From contig CAMZKY010000125.1 of the NCBI GenBank assembly GCA_947311455.1, forward strand, positions 1 through 7,194: a stretch of DNA of 7,194 nucleotides, read 5' to 3'. The notes under the pieces are model-generated. The model did not search any database and was not told the DNA's origin. It was given only the letters and a program-made list of their open reading frames with translations. The position numbers and the translations under genes were made by a program. This document shows, one piece after another, positions 1-6,761 of the stretch; the stretch's first letter is position 1; each line of letters begins with the position of its first letter. The DNA is from an uncultured Marinosulfonomonas sp. (GTDB taxonomy: Bacteria; Pseudomonadota; Alphaproteobacteria; Rhodobacterales; Rhodobacteraceae).

Positions 1-771
1 CCGCATCTGGAACAACGCGATCGCGTTGGTGATGGGGATCGGGGATGTAACCTTTCCGGGGCTGAGGGCAAGGATAGTTCCACGCAATGCGGGGGGGAGA
101 TTGCTAAGTGGCATCCAATTCATACGGCCACCGCGCCCGCGCGTCGGCGAAACCGAATATTGCCGTGCTTTGATTGAAAACGCGGAGATCGTGGTGATCT
201 GAGACAGCTGAGCCGCGAGGCGTTGGCTTTGTGCTGATGCTTGTGGGGTGTTCGCAGGCAAAATAATTTCACTTAGCAAAACCCGAATACCGCCTCCTTT
301 GGAGGATTGCATGATTGCGCGATCAACTTCGGCTTCGGTAACTTGGGCCCGTGGGCCAAATTTAGACCGCACCAACTCACGCCAAAGCAGGCCTGTTGAG
401 ACAAAATCACGGAAAGTTTCGCGCGAAACACCGCCTTGGGCAATGGCTTTTACAAATTGATCAGAAGTTAGATTTGCGCGTGCTGCAAATTCTTCCATTC
501 CCTCTGTAATTTTTTCATCACTGACAGAAAGCCCAAAAGCTTTTGCGGCTTGTGCTTGAAGTTTTTGATCAATCAAAGCCTTTAGGGCCTCTTCTTTGGA
601 ATTGTTAGGCGCGCGTAACAGGGTCAGGAATTTTAGACGTTGATCCAACTCGTATTTTGTTACGATTTGTTCATTCACCTTGGCCGCAGGAGAAAAAAGA
701 TTCTCGGCAGATAAGGGCGACACAAAAAAAGTGATTGCGAAACAAACTGCGAATATGCGCGAGAGGATCAT
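1..771 (-). CDS. surA: SurA-family periplasmic chaperone / peptidyl-prolyl isomerase, 3' part off window
   Basis: Translating the minus strand from the ATG at 771-769 gives 257 uninterrupted codons running off the left edge, so the C-terminus is missing. Residues 1-22 look like a Sec signal peptide with probable cleavage after 'PLSA'. Residues about 27-150 resemble the helical SurA N-terminal chaperone domain ('KVNEQIVTKYELDQR', 'ALKALIDQKLQ'). Residues about 160-257 are a parvulin-like domain with the 'QYSVSPTRGRGGRMNWM' and 'LPPALRGTI' signatures seen in alphaproteobacterial SurA. Known family role: binds unfolded outer-membrane barrels in the periplasm and hands them to the BAM complex; LptD is a classic client. 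It follows lptD by 20 bases and is very likely co-transcribed with it. The Shine-Dalgarno is weak (purine-rich AGAAAGA far upstream, AGG close to the ATG). E. coli SurA has two parvulin domains; only the first could be seen here. The parvulin strand reads 'LLSEIIL', without the usual active-site His, so isomerase activity is doubtful. Confidence 0.93.
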   Translation of the reverse strand, partial: MILSRIFAVCFAITFFVSPLSAENLFSPAAKVNEQIVTKYELDQRLKFLTLLRAPNNSKEEALKALIDQKLQAQAAKAFGLSVSDEKITEGMEEFAARANLTSDQFVKAIAQGGVSRETFRDFVSTGLLWRELVRSKFGPRAQVTEAEVDRAIMQSSKGGGIRVLLSEIILPANTPQASAQSQRLAAQLSQITTISAFSIKARQYSVSPTRGRGGRMNWMPLSNLPPALRGTILALSPGKVTSPIPITNAIALFQMR

Positions 772-791
772 AACCTGAATATTCTTTCTAT

Positions 792-2921
792 TTACTGGCA
801 ATTGTTAGCGCGTGCTCGTCCCGAGCCTGCTGTGCCAAAACCTGTGAGTGATACTGTTAAACCAAAGTCTGTTGTTGGCGTCAAACTTGTCGATGAAGTA
901 TAGCGCCGTGAAAGGGAAAGATCAATTTGAACGCATTCATTTCTGAACTCTAATCCAAATCCAACATATGCGGCACGCCCTGCGATGAAATCGTACCGAC
1001 CATCTGTTTTTGCTGTCCAGTTCGATGTGACATTATAGGCGGCTGAATATGTCCATTCCGATGTGTCGATGAGGCGATTTTCGAAGGGTTCTGCCTCCAT
1101 CCAGATGTAACTGGTGGCCAAGCCTAAATCATCCGAATGCCATGCAAGCCGTGTTTCATTTTTTGTGAATACAAAATTGTCATCAAATACAGATCGATTG
1201 CTAAGGGACAGATTGTTTTGAAATTTCAGGCTCACGGCGGTTAACCAATCGGATTTTCGACCCGTCAATCCTGTGCCGGGTTGATAGAGGGCAAAGTTAT
1301 CGGCACGAAAGACCCGTCCAACCGTAACGCCAAGCGACCAGCCATCAGGATCATACCGTGTCCAGCGTAAGCCCACATTGGCGCGAAGGCCGCGATCATA
1401 CTGATCAGCACCGGGGAAACGCGTTAATGAAAACAGATTGCCTTCATCAAATTCAACCAGACGGCTATCTTCATTCGGGATATTTTCTACGTTATTCGAT
1501 GTCCAGATAACTTGCGCAACCGGCTCTATAACGTGGCTTACGCCGTGTGCTGTGTTTTTAACAAATGGCCAGCTTAGCTTTACAGATCCCGAAGGTGTAA
1601 ACTGCCCTCCGGAGAATTCACCAGGCAGGCCCTGATGAATGGTATAAAAATCAACATTGGCGTTCAGGTTTGCTTCAACCAGCATTCCAATTGGCAAAAC
1701 CCAGTCGCGCCGCCAATCGGCGCGCAAGCTGGCCCGCGCCAAATCGCGCCCATTATTCCCAAGCGCGTTTGAACGACGGTAATGGCTATGGGTATCAAGC
1801 GTCAGTGTTATATCACCCCCCGTAATTGCGGGCTGATAGCGGCGTTCGTAGGTCAGATTACCGACCAGCGTTGGCAGGGTGAAATTATTCTCGGTTGCGC
1901 GAAGGGAATTGTAATGGATCAATTCCGCCGAAAAGAATAGGTTTCGTTTGGTTTTATCAATCGAGATCGCACTATCGAGGCGGTCTTTTTCGGAAAATCC
2001 GTATTGGCTAAGATAGTCCGGATCGGTTGTGGCTTCGATATCGAAATTCAATGTGAAATCATTGGGGAGGTTGAACTTACCTTCGCCAAATAAATATCCG
2101 CGCGTATTTCCTGGCAACACGTCATCTTTTGAGAATGCCCAATTGAATTCTATGTTACCGGTGCGAAAAGCGCGACGAAACTGAAACTCAAGCGTTTTTG
2201 TTTTGGTGGCGATAAACGGGGCGAATGTAAGATCGGCATGATCGCCCAGCTTGATAAAATAAGGAATTTTCAGCCCAAATCCAAGCTTTGAATTGCTTTT
2301 GAATTGCGGGATTAAAAATCCGGTTGCCCGCGTTAATGTCGGGTCGGGCAGGCGTAACCGCGGAAGGTAAAACACCGGAACATCAAGCACCTTTAAGACC
2401 GCATCATCGAAATAAAGCTGGCGTTCCTGTTGATCATGTATGATCCGGCTGGCGCGAATTTGCCAAAGCGGTGTTGGGCTGCCAGCACAAACGCGGCAGC
2501 TGGACGCCACAGTCTTGTAAAGCTGTGTATATCGGCCATCGACACGATTGATTTCAGCGGCGGCAATTTGCAACTGTTGATCCAGAACCAGCTTGGCGCT
2601 GCGCAAAACCCCATTGCGCAAATCATCAGACAGCTCGGCGCTATCGGCTAGAATTATTGCGCCTGACGCCTCGGTTAAAGTGATCGGCCCGATGATCGAT
2701 AACACACCTGCATTTTGGTCATAAGTGATTTTTGTGGCACTGATACGGGTCTCTGCGAACAGGACTTCGACATGCCCTTCGGCATTTAATGTGTTATCCC
2801 CTGAAACCCATACACGATCCGCAACAAGTGTTGCGAAAGTTTGTGCCGTGGCAATTGATATTGTGGCCATAAAAATGCAGACCATCAAAGCGATTTGCAA
2901 AACAAGCTGGCGTATTTTCAT
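792..2921 (-). CDS. lptD: LptD, outer-membrane LPS translocon barrel
   Basis: The product is 709 residues. It forms the outer-membrane beta-barrel that, with the lipoprotein LptE (not in this window), inserts LPS into the outer leaflet. Residues 1-26 are a Sec signal peptide (hydrophobic 'LVLQIALMVCIFMATISI', probable cleavage after ATA). Residues about 30-140 form the periplasmic OstA/LptA-like jellyroll that receives LPS from the LptA bridge. From about residue 175 to the end the protein is barrel-like, with alternating aromatic/polar strands and 'LDVPVFYLPRLRLPDP', typical of the domain junction. Mature cysteines are C142 and C145 (a CxxC), C663 and C708 (second-last residue), consistent with disulfide linkage of plug and barrel. 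An upstream in-frame ATG at 2987 would add 22 residues and overlap lptG deeply. I reject it because the ATG at 2921 has a GGAGGA Shine-Dalgarno 6 bases away and opens directly into the signal peptide. The start shares one base with the lptG stop (TGATG), suggesting translational coupling. Confidence 0.96.
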   Translation of the reverse strand: MKIRQLVLQIALMVCIFMATISIATAQTFATLVADRVWVSGDNTLNAEGHVEVLFAETRISATKITYDQNAGVLSIIGPITLTEASGAIILADSAELSDDLRNGVLRSAKLVLDQQLQIAAAEINRVDGRYTQLYKTVASSCRVCAGSPTPLWQIRASRIIHDQQERQLYFDDAVLKVLDVPVFYLPRLRLPDPTLTRATGFLIPQFKSNSKLGFGLKIPYFIKLGDHADLTFAPFIATKTKTLEFQFRRAFRTGNIEFNWAFSKDDVLPGNTRGYLFGEGKFNLPNDFTLNFDIEATTDPDYLSQYGFSEKDRLDSAISIDKTKRNLFFSAELIHYNSLRATENNFTLPTLVGNLTYERRYQPAITGGDITLTLDTHSHYRRSNALGNNGRDLARASLRADWRRDWVLPIGMLVEANLNANVDFYTIHQGLPGEFSGGQFTPSGSVKLSWPFVKNTAHGVSHVIEPVAQVIWTSNNVENIPNEDSRLVEFDEGNLFSLTRFPGADQYDRGLRANVGLRWTRYDPDGWSLGVTVGRVFRADNFALYQPGTGLTGRKSDWLTAVSLKFQNNLSLSNRSVFDDNFVFTKNETRLAWHSDDLGLATSYIWMEAEPFENRLIDTSEWTYSAAYNVTSNWTAKTDGRYDFIAGRAAYVGFGLEFRNECVQIDLSLSRRYTSSTSLTPTTDFGLTVSLTGFGTAGSGRARANNCQ

Positions 2922-4015
2922 CAGCCGTCCTCCCAATGCAAAAGCAGCGCCAGCGCAATCATGATCGCTGATACAGGCGGAGCCCACGCGGCTAAAAGAA
3001 CTGGAATTTGATTATTTTCGCCCAAAACCTGGGCAAAATTGCGAATGAAAAACAAGCTAAATCCCATCAAAACCGAAATCAAAACCACAAGGCCAGTGCC
3101 CCCCAAACGCGTGTGCCGCATCGTCAAGGCGGAGCCGAGCAAAACCATTGCAACCAACATAAGGGGCAGGGTAATTTCCATTTGAAACCAAACCCGATGT
3201 TGAAGCGCGGAAAATCCGGCGTGATCCAGTCGGGCTATAAACGCAGGAAGATCCCAAATCGGAATTGTGCTTGGCGTGCCAAAGCTATCACGGATTTGAT
3301 CGCGGGTGAGTTGGCTTTCAATGCGCAATTCATCAAGGGTTTGCTTGGTGCGCTCTGGATTGGTGCTGCGTAAATCCCAAACTTTTGCATTATGTGCTAC
3401 CCAGGCGCCAACCACCAGTTCAGCCGTGTCCGCTTCGATCCTTTGAACGGGGTCGCCATCGGGTGAAAAGCTGTAAAAGCTGACATGATTAAGCTGGGTT
3501 CCATCCAGATTTGACCCAAGGGCATTGATCACAGTTTGCCCCGAAGCACCGCCTTGACGCAGCCACAATCCCTCGGATGAAAAGGACAACGTACTGGCGC
3601 GCCCGTTCAGAAATTTACTTGCCTCCAGTTCATATTGTTTGATGGTTCCTGCGACGATCGGGTTTAAAATTGATACAGAAACCAAACCGATCAGCAGCGC
3701 AACAAGGATCGGGGCTGTCAGGCTTTTCAATCCAGAACGCCCCGCAGCCCGTGTAACCACCAACTCCGAACTGCGGGCAAGCCCCATGAACATCGCCAAT
3801 GTGGCCAAGATGGTGATCAGAGGTAAAATCCGATAGGCCGAGGCCGGAACGCTTAGCAATGAAAGACGCATCACATCGGTAAACCCGATATCCGCACCAT
3901 CAAATTTGCGCAGCTGCTCTATGGTATCCAGTAAAAACAGGATAATAAAAAAGATAATAAAGACTGCGGCGAAAAACTTCAGAAATTTGCGGGCAAAGTA
4001 AAAATACAGGGTCAT
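2921..4015 (-). CDS. lptG: LptG, LPS export ABC transporter permease
   Basis: The product is 364 residues, the usual size for LptG/YjgQ. It is one of two membrane subunits of LptB2FG, which pulls LPS out of the inner membrane and pushes it onto the LptC-LptA bridge. Six membrane segments are visible: about residues 10-30, 60-80, 98-121, 277-298, 306-328 and 337-360. The stretch from about 122 to 270 is hydrophilic and fits the periplasmic jellyroll domain between TM3 and TM4. The motif 'SSELVVTRAAG' (82-92) lies on the cytoplasmic loop after TM2 and corresponds to the coupling helix that contacts the LptB ATPase. LptB is not encoded in the window. The ATG overlaps the lptF stop by four bases (ATGA) and has an AGGTGG Shine-Dalgarno 7 bases upstream. 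LptF and LptG are paralogues. I call this one LptG from its second position in the operon and 'TRAAG' motif. Confidence 0.95.
   Translation of the reverse strand: MTLYFYFARKFLKFFAAVFIIFFIILFLLDTIEQLRKFDGADIGFTDVMRLSLLSVPASAYRILPLITILATLAMFMGLARSSELVVTRAAGRSGLKSLTAPILVALLIGLVSVSILNPIVAGTIKQYELEASKFLNGRASTLSFSSEGLWLRQGGASGQTVINALGSNLDGTQLNHVSFYSFSPDGDPVQRIEADTAELVVGAWVAHNAKVWDLRSTNPERTKQTLDELRIESQLTRDQIRDSFGTPSTIPIWDLPAFIARLDHAGFSALQHRVWFQMEITLPLMLVAMVLLGSALTMRHTRLGGTGLVVLISVLMGFSLFFIRNFAQVLGENNQIPVLLAAWAPPVSAIMIALALLLHWEDG
2928..2933 (-). promoter_or_regulatory. Ribosome binding site of lptD (GGAGGA)
   Basis: GGAGGA on the minus strand, 6 bases before the lptD ATG and within the codons for the LptG tail 'WEDG'. 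It is the strongest Shine-Dalgarno in the operon and decides the start at 2921 over the upstream in-frame ATG at 2987. Confidence 0.8.
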
Positions 4016-5151
4016 GGTGTGGCCACCTGCGGTGTTGAACGCTTGTTAAAAAACGATGTTTTCGGGCGCGCGGCAAGCCAAAGTAAAACAGTGGTTAAAC
4101 CGATGCCGAACACGACAGGAAAATACAGCACTGGCCATTGCCCCTCGTTTGCGCGTGCGATTCCCGCAACAGAATTATCCATGAGCTTGACAATAATCAG
4201 CAATGAAATCGCACCCAGAATTTGTTTCCACATGCCGGTTCGGCTAAAACTTCCCAGTAACAAAGTTGCAAATCCGATCAGGCTTGAAACAATCGCCATC
4301 AAGGGTTGGGATATCCTCAAGTGCGCTTCAAATTGCAAAACAGCTTTGGAAGCCCCTGTTAACGTTTGAGTGTCTTTCCCGCCGTTTAGCAATTCAATTG
4401 TCGACAGCTCAACAGCGCTGAGGCCAGAGCGCGATGATTTACGGATCAACGCTCCAATGTCGTAAGCAAAATCAGAAAATCGCGTGGTAAACAATCGCCC
4501 GGTTTCGGTGTTCAGGGTTTCGGCCATGCCGTCAAACATAACAAGCTTTGGCCCGCTTTCTTTGCGGATCAAAAGCGCGCGTTTTGATGTATAAGTGACA
4601 ACGCGATTTTCATTGCGCGCATCCGACATGAAAATATCAAGCAGCTCTCCATGTGGGCTGAAATCACGAATATAAAAAGTGATTCCATCGGCAGGATGCA
4701 AGAATGCACCCTCGACAAGAAAACGCGAGGTGATGTTATCGGCAATTTCGGCGCTTCTATCGGCAAGGGCGCGGTTTGACAGCGGCACAAGAATATGGGT
4801 CAGGATTGACATTAAAATGGCCACGATAATACCGAAATATATAATCGGGCGCGCCAAACGAAAACTGCTTAATCCCATCGATTGAACGACGGTTAATTCG
4901 CTTTCGGAAGAAAGGCGATAAGTGGTGTAAACCGTTGCTGCAAAAGCAGAAATTGGCAAAACAAGCCGAATAACATTGGGCAGCGTCAAGGCTGTAAATT
5001 CCAGAAATACGGTGGCTGACTGGCCATCGGCAATCAGCTGATCAAACAACAAAGCCGCGCGGTTTACCCAGTAAACCAACACCAGAACCAAGGAAAAAAA
5101 TCCAAAGAACACCATCAATAGCGACAGTATGTATCTGTCGAATCTGGTCAC
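4012..5151 (-). CDS. lptF: LptF, LPS export ABC transporter permease
   Basis: The product is 379 residues. It is the partner permease of LptG in the LptB2FG LPS extractor of the inner membrane. Membrane segments are visible at about residues 8-30, 52-76, 100-123, 280-301, 310-328 and 340-361. The periplasmic jellyroll falls at about 125-265. The coupling-helix motif 'SESELTVVQSMG' (82-93) matches the LptF version of the LptB-contact loop. The start codon is GTG, not ATG: an in-frame TGA lies immediately upstream, and the next Met is residue 13, inside TM1. The N-terminus 'MTRFDRYILS' is typical of alphaproteobacterial LptF. Only a GGGGG run 7 bases upstream could serve as Shine-Dalgarno, so initiation may be modest. 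It is the first gene of the minus-strand operon, divergent from pepA across 140 bases. Confidence 0.95.
   Translation of the reverse strand: MTRFDRYILSLLMVFFGFFSLVLVLVYWVNRAALLFDQLIADGQSATVFLEFTALTLPNVIRLVLPISAFAATVYTTYRLSSESELTVVQSMGLSSFRLARPIIYFGIIVAILMSILTHILVPLSNRALADRSAEIADNITSRFLVEGAFLHPADGITFYIRDFSPHGELLDIFMSDARNENRVVTYTSKRALLIRKESGPKLVMFDGMAETLNTETGRLFTTRFSDFAYDIGALIRKSSRSGLSAVELSTIELLNGGKDTQTLTGASKAVLQFEAHLRISQPLMAIVSSLIGFATLLLGSFSRTGMWKQILGAISLLIIVKLMDNSVAGIARANEGQWPVLYFPVVFGIGLTTVLLWLAARPKTSFFNKRSTPQVATP
4023..4028 (-). promoter_or_regulatory. Ribosome binding site of lptG (AGGTGG)
   Basis: AGGTGG read on the minus strand, 7 bases before the lptG ATG and inside the last codons of lptF. 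It supports the ATG at 4015 as the real start and independent reinitiation at the ATGA overlap. Confidence 0.7.
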
Positions 5152-5251
5152 TCAATCGCCCCCAACGCGTTTTTTATTATTGCGCTTTATTAACCTAATT
5201 TTGCCGGTGAGGGAACTGCTATCTGGTCAATCACAATCTCACACGTTAGGC

Positions 5252-5280
5252 TTGGCGAAACATTGCCAAATTAGCGCCAA
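5252..5280. repeat. Nested inverted repeats TTGGC(G) / (C)GCCAA upstream of pepA
   Basis: TTGGCG at 5252-5257 can pair with two downstream copies: GCCAA at 5265-5269 (loop of 8) or CGCCAA at 5275-5280 (loop of 17). The second copy's last two A residues overlap the pepA Shine-Dalgarno. The pairing is visible in the sequence. A function, either a protein operator or alternative mRNA stems before pepA, is only inference, since 5-6 base stems can occur by chance. Confidence 0.35.
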
Positions 5281-5284
5281 AGGA
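5279..5284 (+). promoter_or_regulatory. Ribosome binding site of pepA (AAAGGA)
   Basis: AAAGGA ends 7 bases before the ATG at 5292. It selects that ATG over the out-of-frame ATG at 5288, which is too close to the site and is followed by a different frame. Confidence 0.75.
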
Positions 5285-5291
5285 AACATGT

Positions 5292-6761
5292 ATGACCACG
5301 CCACGCCAAATCCAGTTTGCCGAAATTGATCTGAATGCCATCGCCGATTTTGAGGGGCGCGTTGTGGCGTTTGTCGGGCTTGACGGGCAGCTTGATCTAA
5401 GTGCGCGTCGGGTTAATCGCCTGACCAAAAATATGTTAAAACGATTTGCTGCGTCTGAAACGTTTGAAAAAATGAAACCCGGCGAGGCGCATGATCTTTC
5501 TTATCCGGTGGGCCTTAAGGCGACGGCGGTGCAGGTGATTAAACTGAAACGCCGCGCCACCCAAGACGAGGCGCGCAAAGCCGGTGCAAGCATTGCCAAG
5601 GCCTCGCAAGGGGCGGCGCTGTTGGTTTTGGCGGGCACAATCGTCAAAGCCGCGGAGGTTTCTTTGGGTCTGGCGTTGCGCTGTTATGATTTTAGCGATC
5701 ACAGATCATCAGAAAATCAGCAACTGGGCGCGGTTACGATTATGGTGTCAAAACCGGAAGAGATCGCCGCACAATCCGGCCCTATGGCTGCCCTGACCGA
5801 AGGCGTGTTTTTCACCCGTGATCTGGTGAATGAGCCTGCTAATATCCTGACAACCGACGATTTCGCAGCGCGTCTGGCGGCGATGCAGGAAATCGGTTTG
5901 GATGTTGAAATCCTTGAGGAAGACGAGCTTGAAAAACTTGGCATGGGCAGCTTGCTGTGCGTGGGGCAAGGATCGCGCAGCCCATCAAAAGTTGTTGTAA
6001 TGCAATGGCATGGCGGGCCAAAAGGCGAGGCACCGCTGGCGCTGGTTGGTAAAGGCGTGGTGTTTGATACGGGCGGCATTTCCCTGAAACCGGCCGCGGG
6101 CATGGAGGATATGACCATGGATATGGGCGGGGCTGGCGTGGTTTCCGGCGTGATGCGTGCCCTTGCCCTGCGCGGGGCCAAGGCCAATGTGGTTGGTCTG
6201 GTCGGGTTGGTTGAAAACATGCCCGACGGCAATGCAACCCGCCCGGGGGATGTGGTGAAATCTATGAAAGGCGACACCATTGAGGTGATCAATACAGATG
6301 CCGAGGGGCGTTTGGTGTTGTGTGACGTGATGTGGTATGCGCAAGAACGGTTTAAACCATCGGGCATGATTGATCTGGCCACCCTGACAGGGGCGGTTAT
6401 TATCGGGCTTGGCCATGAAAATGCCGGTGTGTTTTCCAATGATAACAAATTCTGTAATGCCTTCCTGAAGGCTGCCGAAATCGAAGGCGAAGGCGCGTGG
6501 CGGTTGCCTCTTGGGCAGGCCTATGATGATCAACTGAAATCGCGCATTGCCGATATGAAAAATGTGGGCGGGCGTCCTGCGGGGTCAATTACCGCGGCGC
6601 AGTTCCTGAAACGGTTTGTCAAAGACGAAACCCCCTGGATCCATCTGGATATTGCCGGGGTTGCCAGCGTAACGTCGGAAACCGCATTGGCCCCCAAAGG
6701 GGCGACGGGCTGGGGCGTTTTGGCGCTGGATCGGATGATCCGCAATTTACACGAATCCTGA
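5292..6761 (+). CDS. pepA: Leucyl aminopeptidase PepA (M17 family, cytosolic)
   Basis: The product is 489 residues, against 503 in E. coli PepA. It removes N-terminal residues, preferring Leu, from peptides and works as a two-metal hexamer in the cytoplasm. Residues about 1-165 are the variable N-terminal domain; about 175-489 are the M17 catalytic domain. The full active site is present: metal ligands K254, D259, D277, D336 and E338, plus catalytic K266 and R340. These keep a constant -16 offset from the E. coli residues. The signature 'NTDAEGRL' spans 334-341. In E. coli the same protein also binds DNA, in cer/Xer recombination and carAB control; whether this one does cannot be read from sequence. 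It is divergent from lptF and overlaps holC by one base. Its central part is notably GC-richer than the lpt genes. The start is supported by the AAAGGA site. Confidence 0.97.
   Translation: MTTPRQIQFAEIDLNAIADFEGRVVAFVGLDGQLDLSARRVNRLTKNMLKRFAASETFEKMKPGEAHDLSYPVGLKATAVQVIKLKRRATQDEARKAGASIAKASQGAALLVLAGTIVKAAEVSLGLALRCYDFSDHRSSENQQLGAVTIMVSKPEEIAAQSGPMAALTEGVFFTRDLVNEPANILTTDDFAARLAAMQEIGLDVEILEEDELEKLGMGSLLCVGQGSRSPSKVVVMQWHGGPKGEAPLALVGKGVVFDTGGISLKPAAGMEDMTMDMGGAGVVSGVMRALALRGAKANVVGLVGLVENMPDGNATRPGDVVKSMKGDTIEVINTDAEGRLVLCDVMWYAQERFKPSGMIDLATLTGAVIIGLGHENAGVFSNDNKFCNAFLKAAEIEGEGAWRLPLGQAYDDQLKSRIADMKNVGGRPAGSITAAQFLKRFVKDETPWIHLDIAGVASVTSETALAPKGATGWGVLALDRMIRNLHES

Larger units (their letters stand above)
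5152..5291. promoter_or_regulatory. Divergent lptF / pepA intergenic promoter region
   Basis: This 140-base gap between two divergent genes must hold the promoters of the lpt-surA operon (minus strand) and of pepA-holC (plus strand). The lptF-proximal half is AT-rich, with an AACGCGTT palindrome at 5164-5171 beside a T-run. For lptF, the minus strand offers an AATAAT -10-like hexamer near 5175-5180, but no matching -35 at normal spacing. For pepA, a weak pair is TGGTCA (5224-5229), a 17-base spacer, then TAGGCT (5247-5252). Neither is close to consensus, so exact promoter positions are not established. I see no rho-independent terminator or small ORF here. Confidence 0.6.

Noticed and set aside
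248..460. Small plus-strand open frame of 70 codons at the left end
   Set aside because: It is antisense to surA, whose frame is open and recognisable throughout; there is no ribosome binding site of note.
2922..2987. Longer lptD start at the in-frame ATG at 2987, adding 22 residues
   Set aside because: It would overlap lptG by 67 bases and put a non-signal-like extension before the signal peptide. The ATG at 2921 has a strong GGAGGA site and the usual TGATG junction.
5190..5195. TTAACC as a CtrA half-site
   Set aside because: There is no second TTAA at the required 7-base spacing; one half-site in an AT-rich stretch is expected by chance.
5212..5241. ECF sigma-E-like promoter, GGAACT followed by TCTCA, toward pepA
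   Set aside because: The gap between the elements (19 bases) is longer than the usual spacing and the -10 match is poor. It also points to pepA rather than to the envelope genes.
5129..5329. Plus-strand frame of 66 codons spanning the intergenic region
   Set aside because: It begins antisense within lptF and runs out of frame into pepA, with no ribosome binding site or recognisable protein features.
5717..6448. A 243-codon open frame on the minus strand inside pepA
   Set aside because: It lies wholly antisense to the pepA catalytic domain with all active-site residues intact, and its translation is Pro/Ser/Arg-rich with no recognisable fold. It is a by-product of the GC-rich codon bias of pepA.
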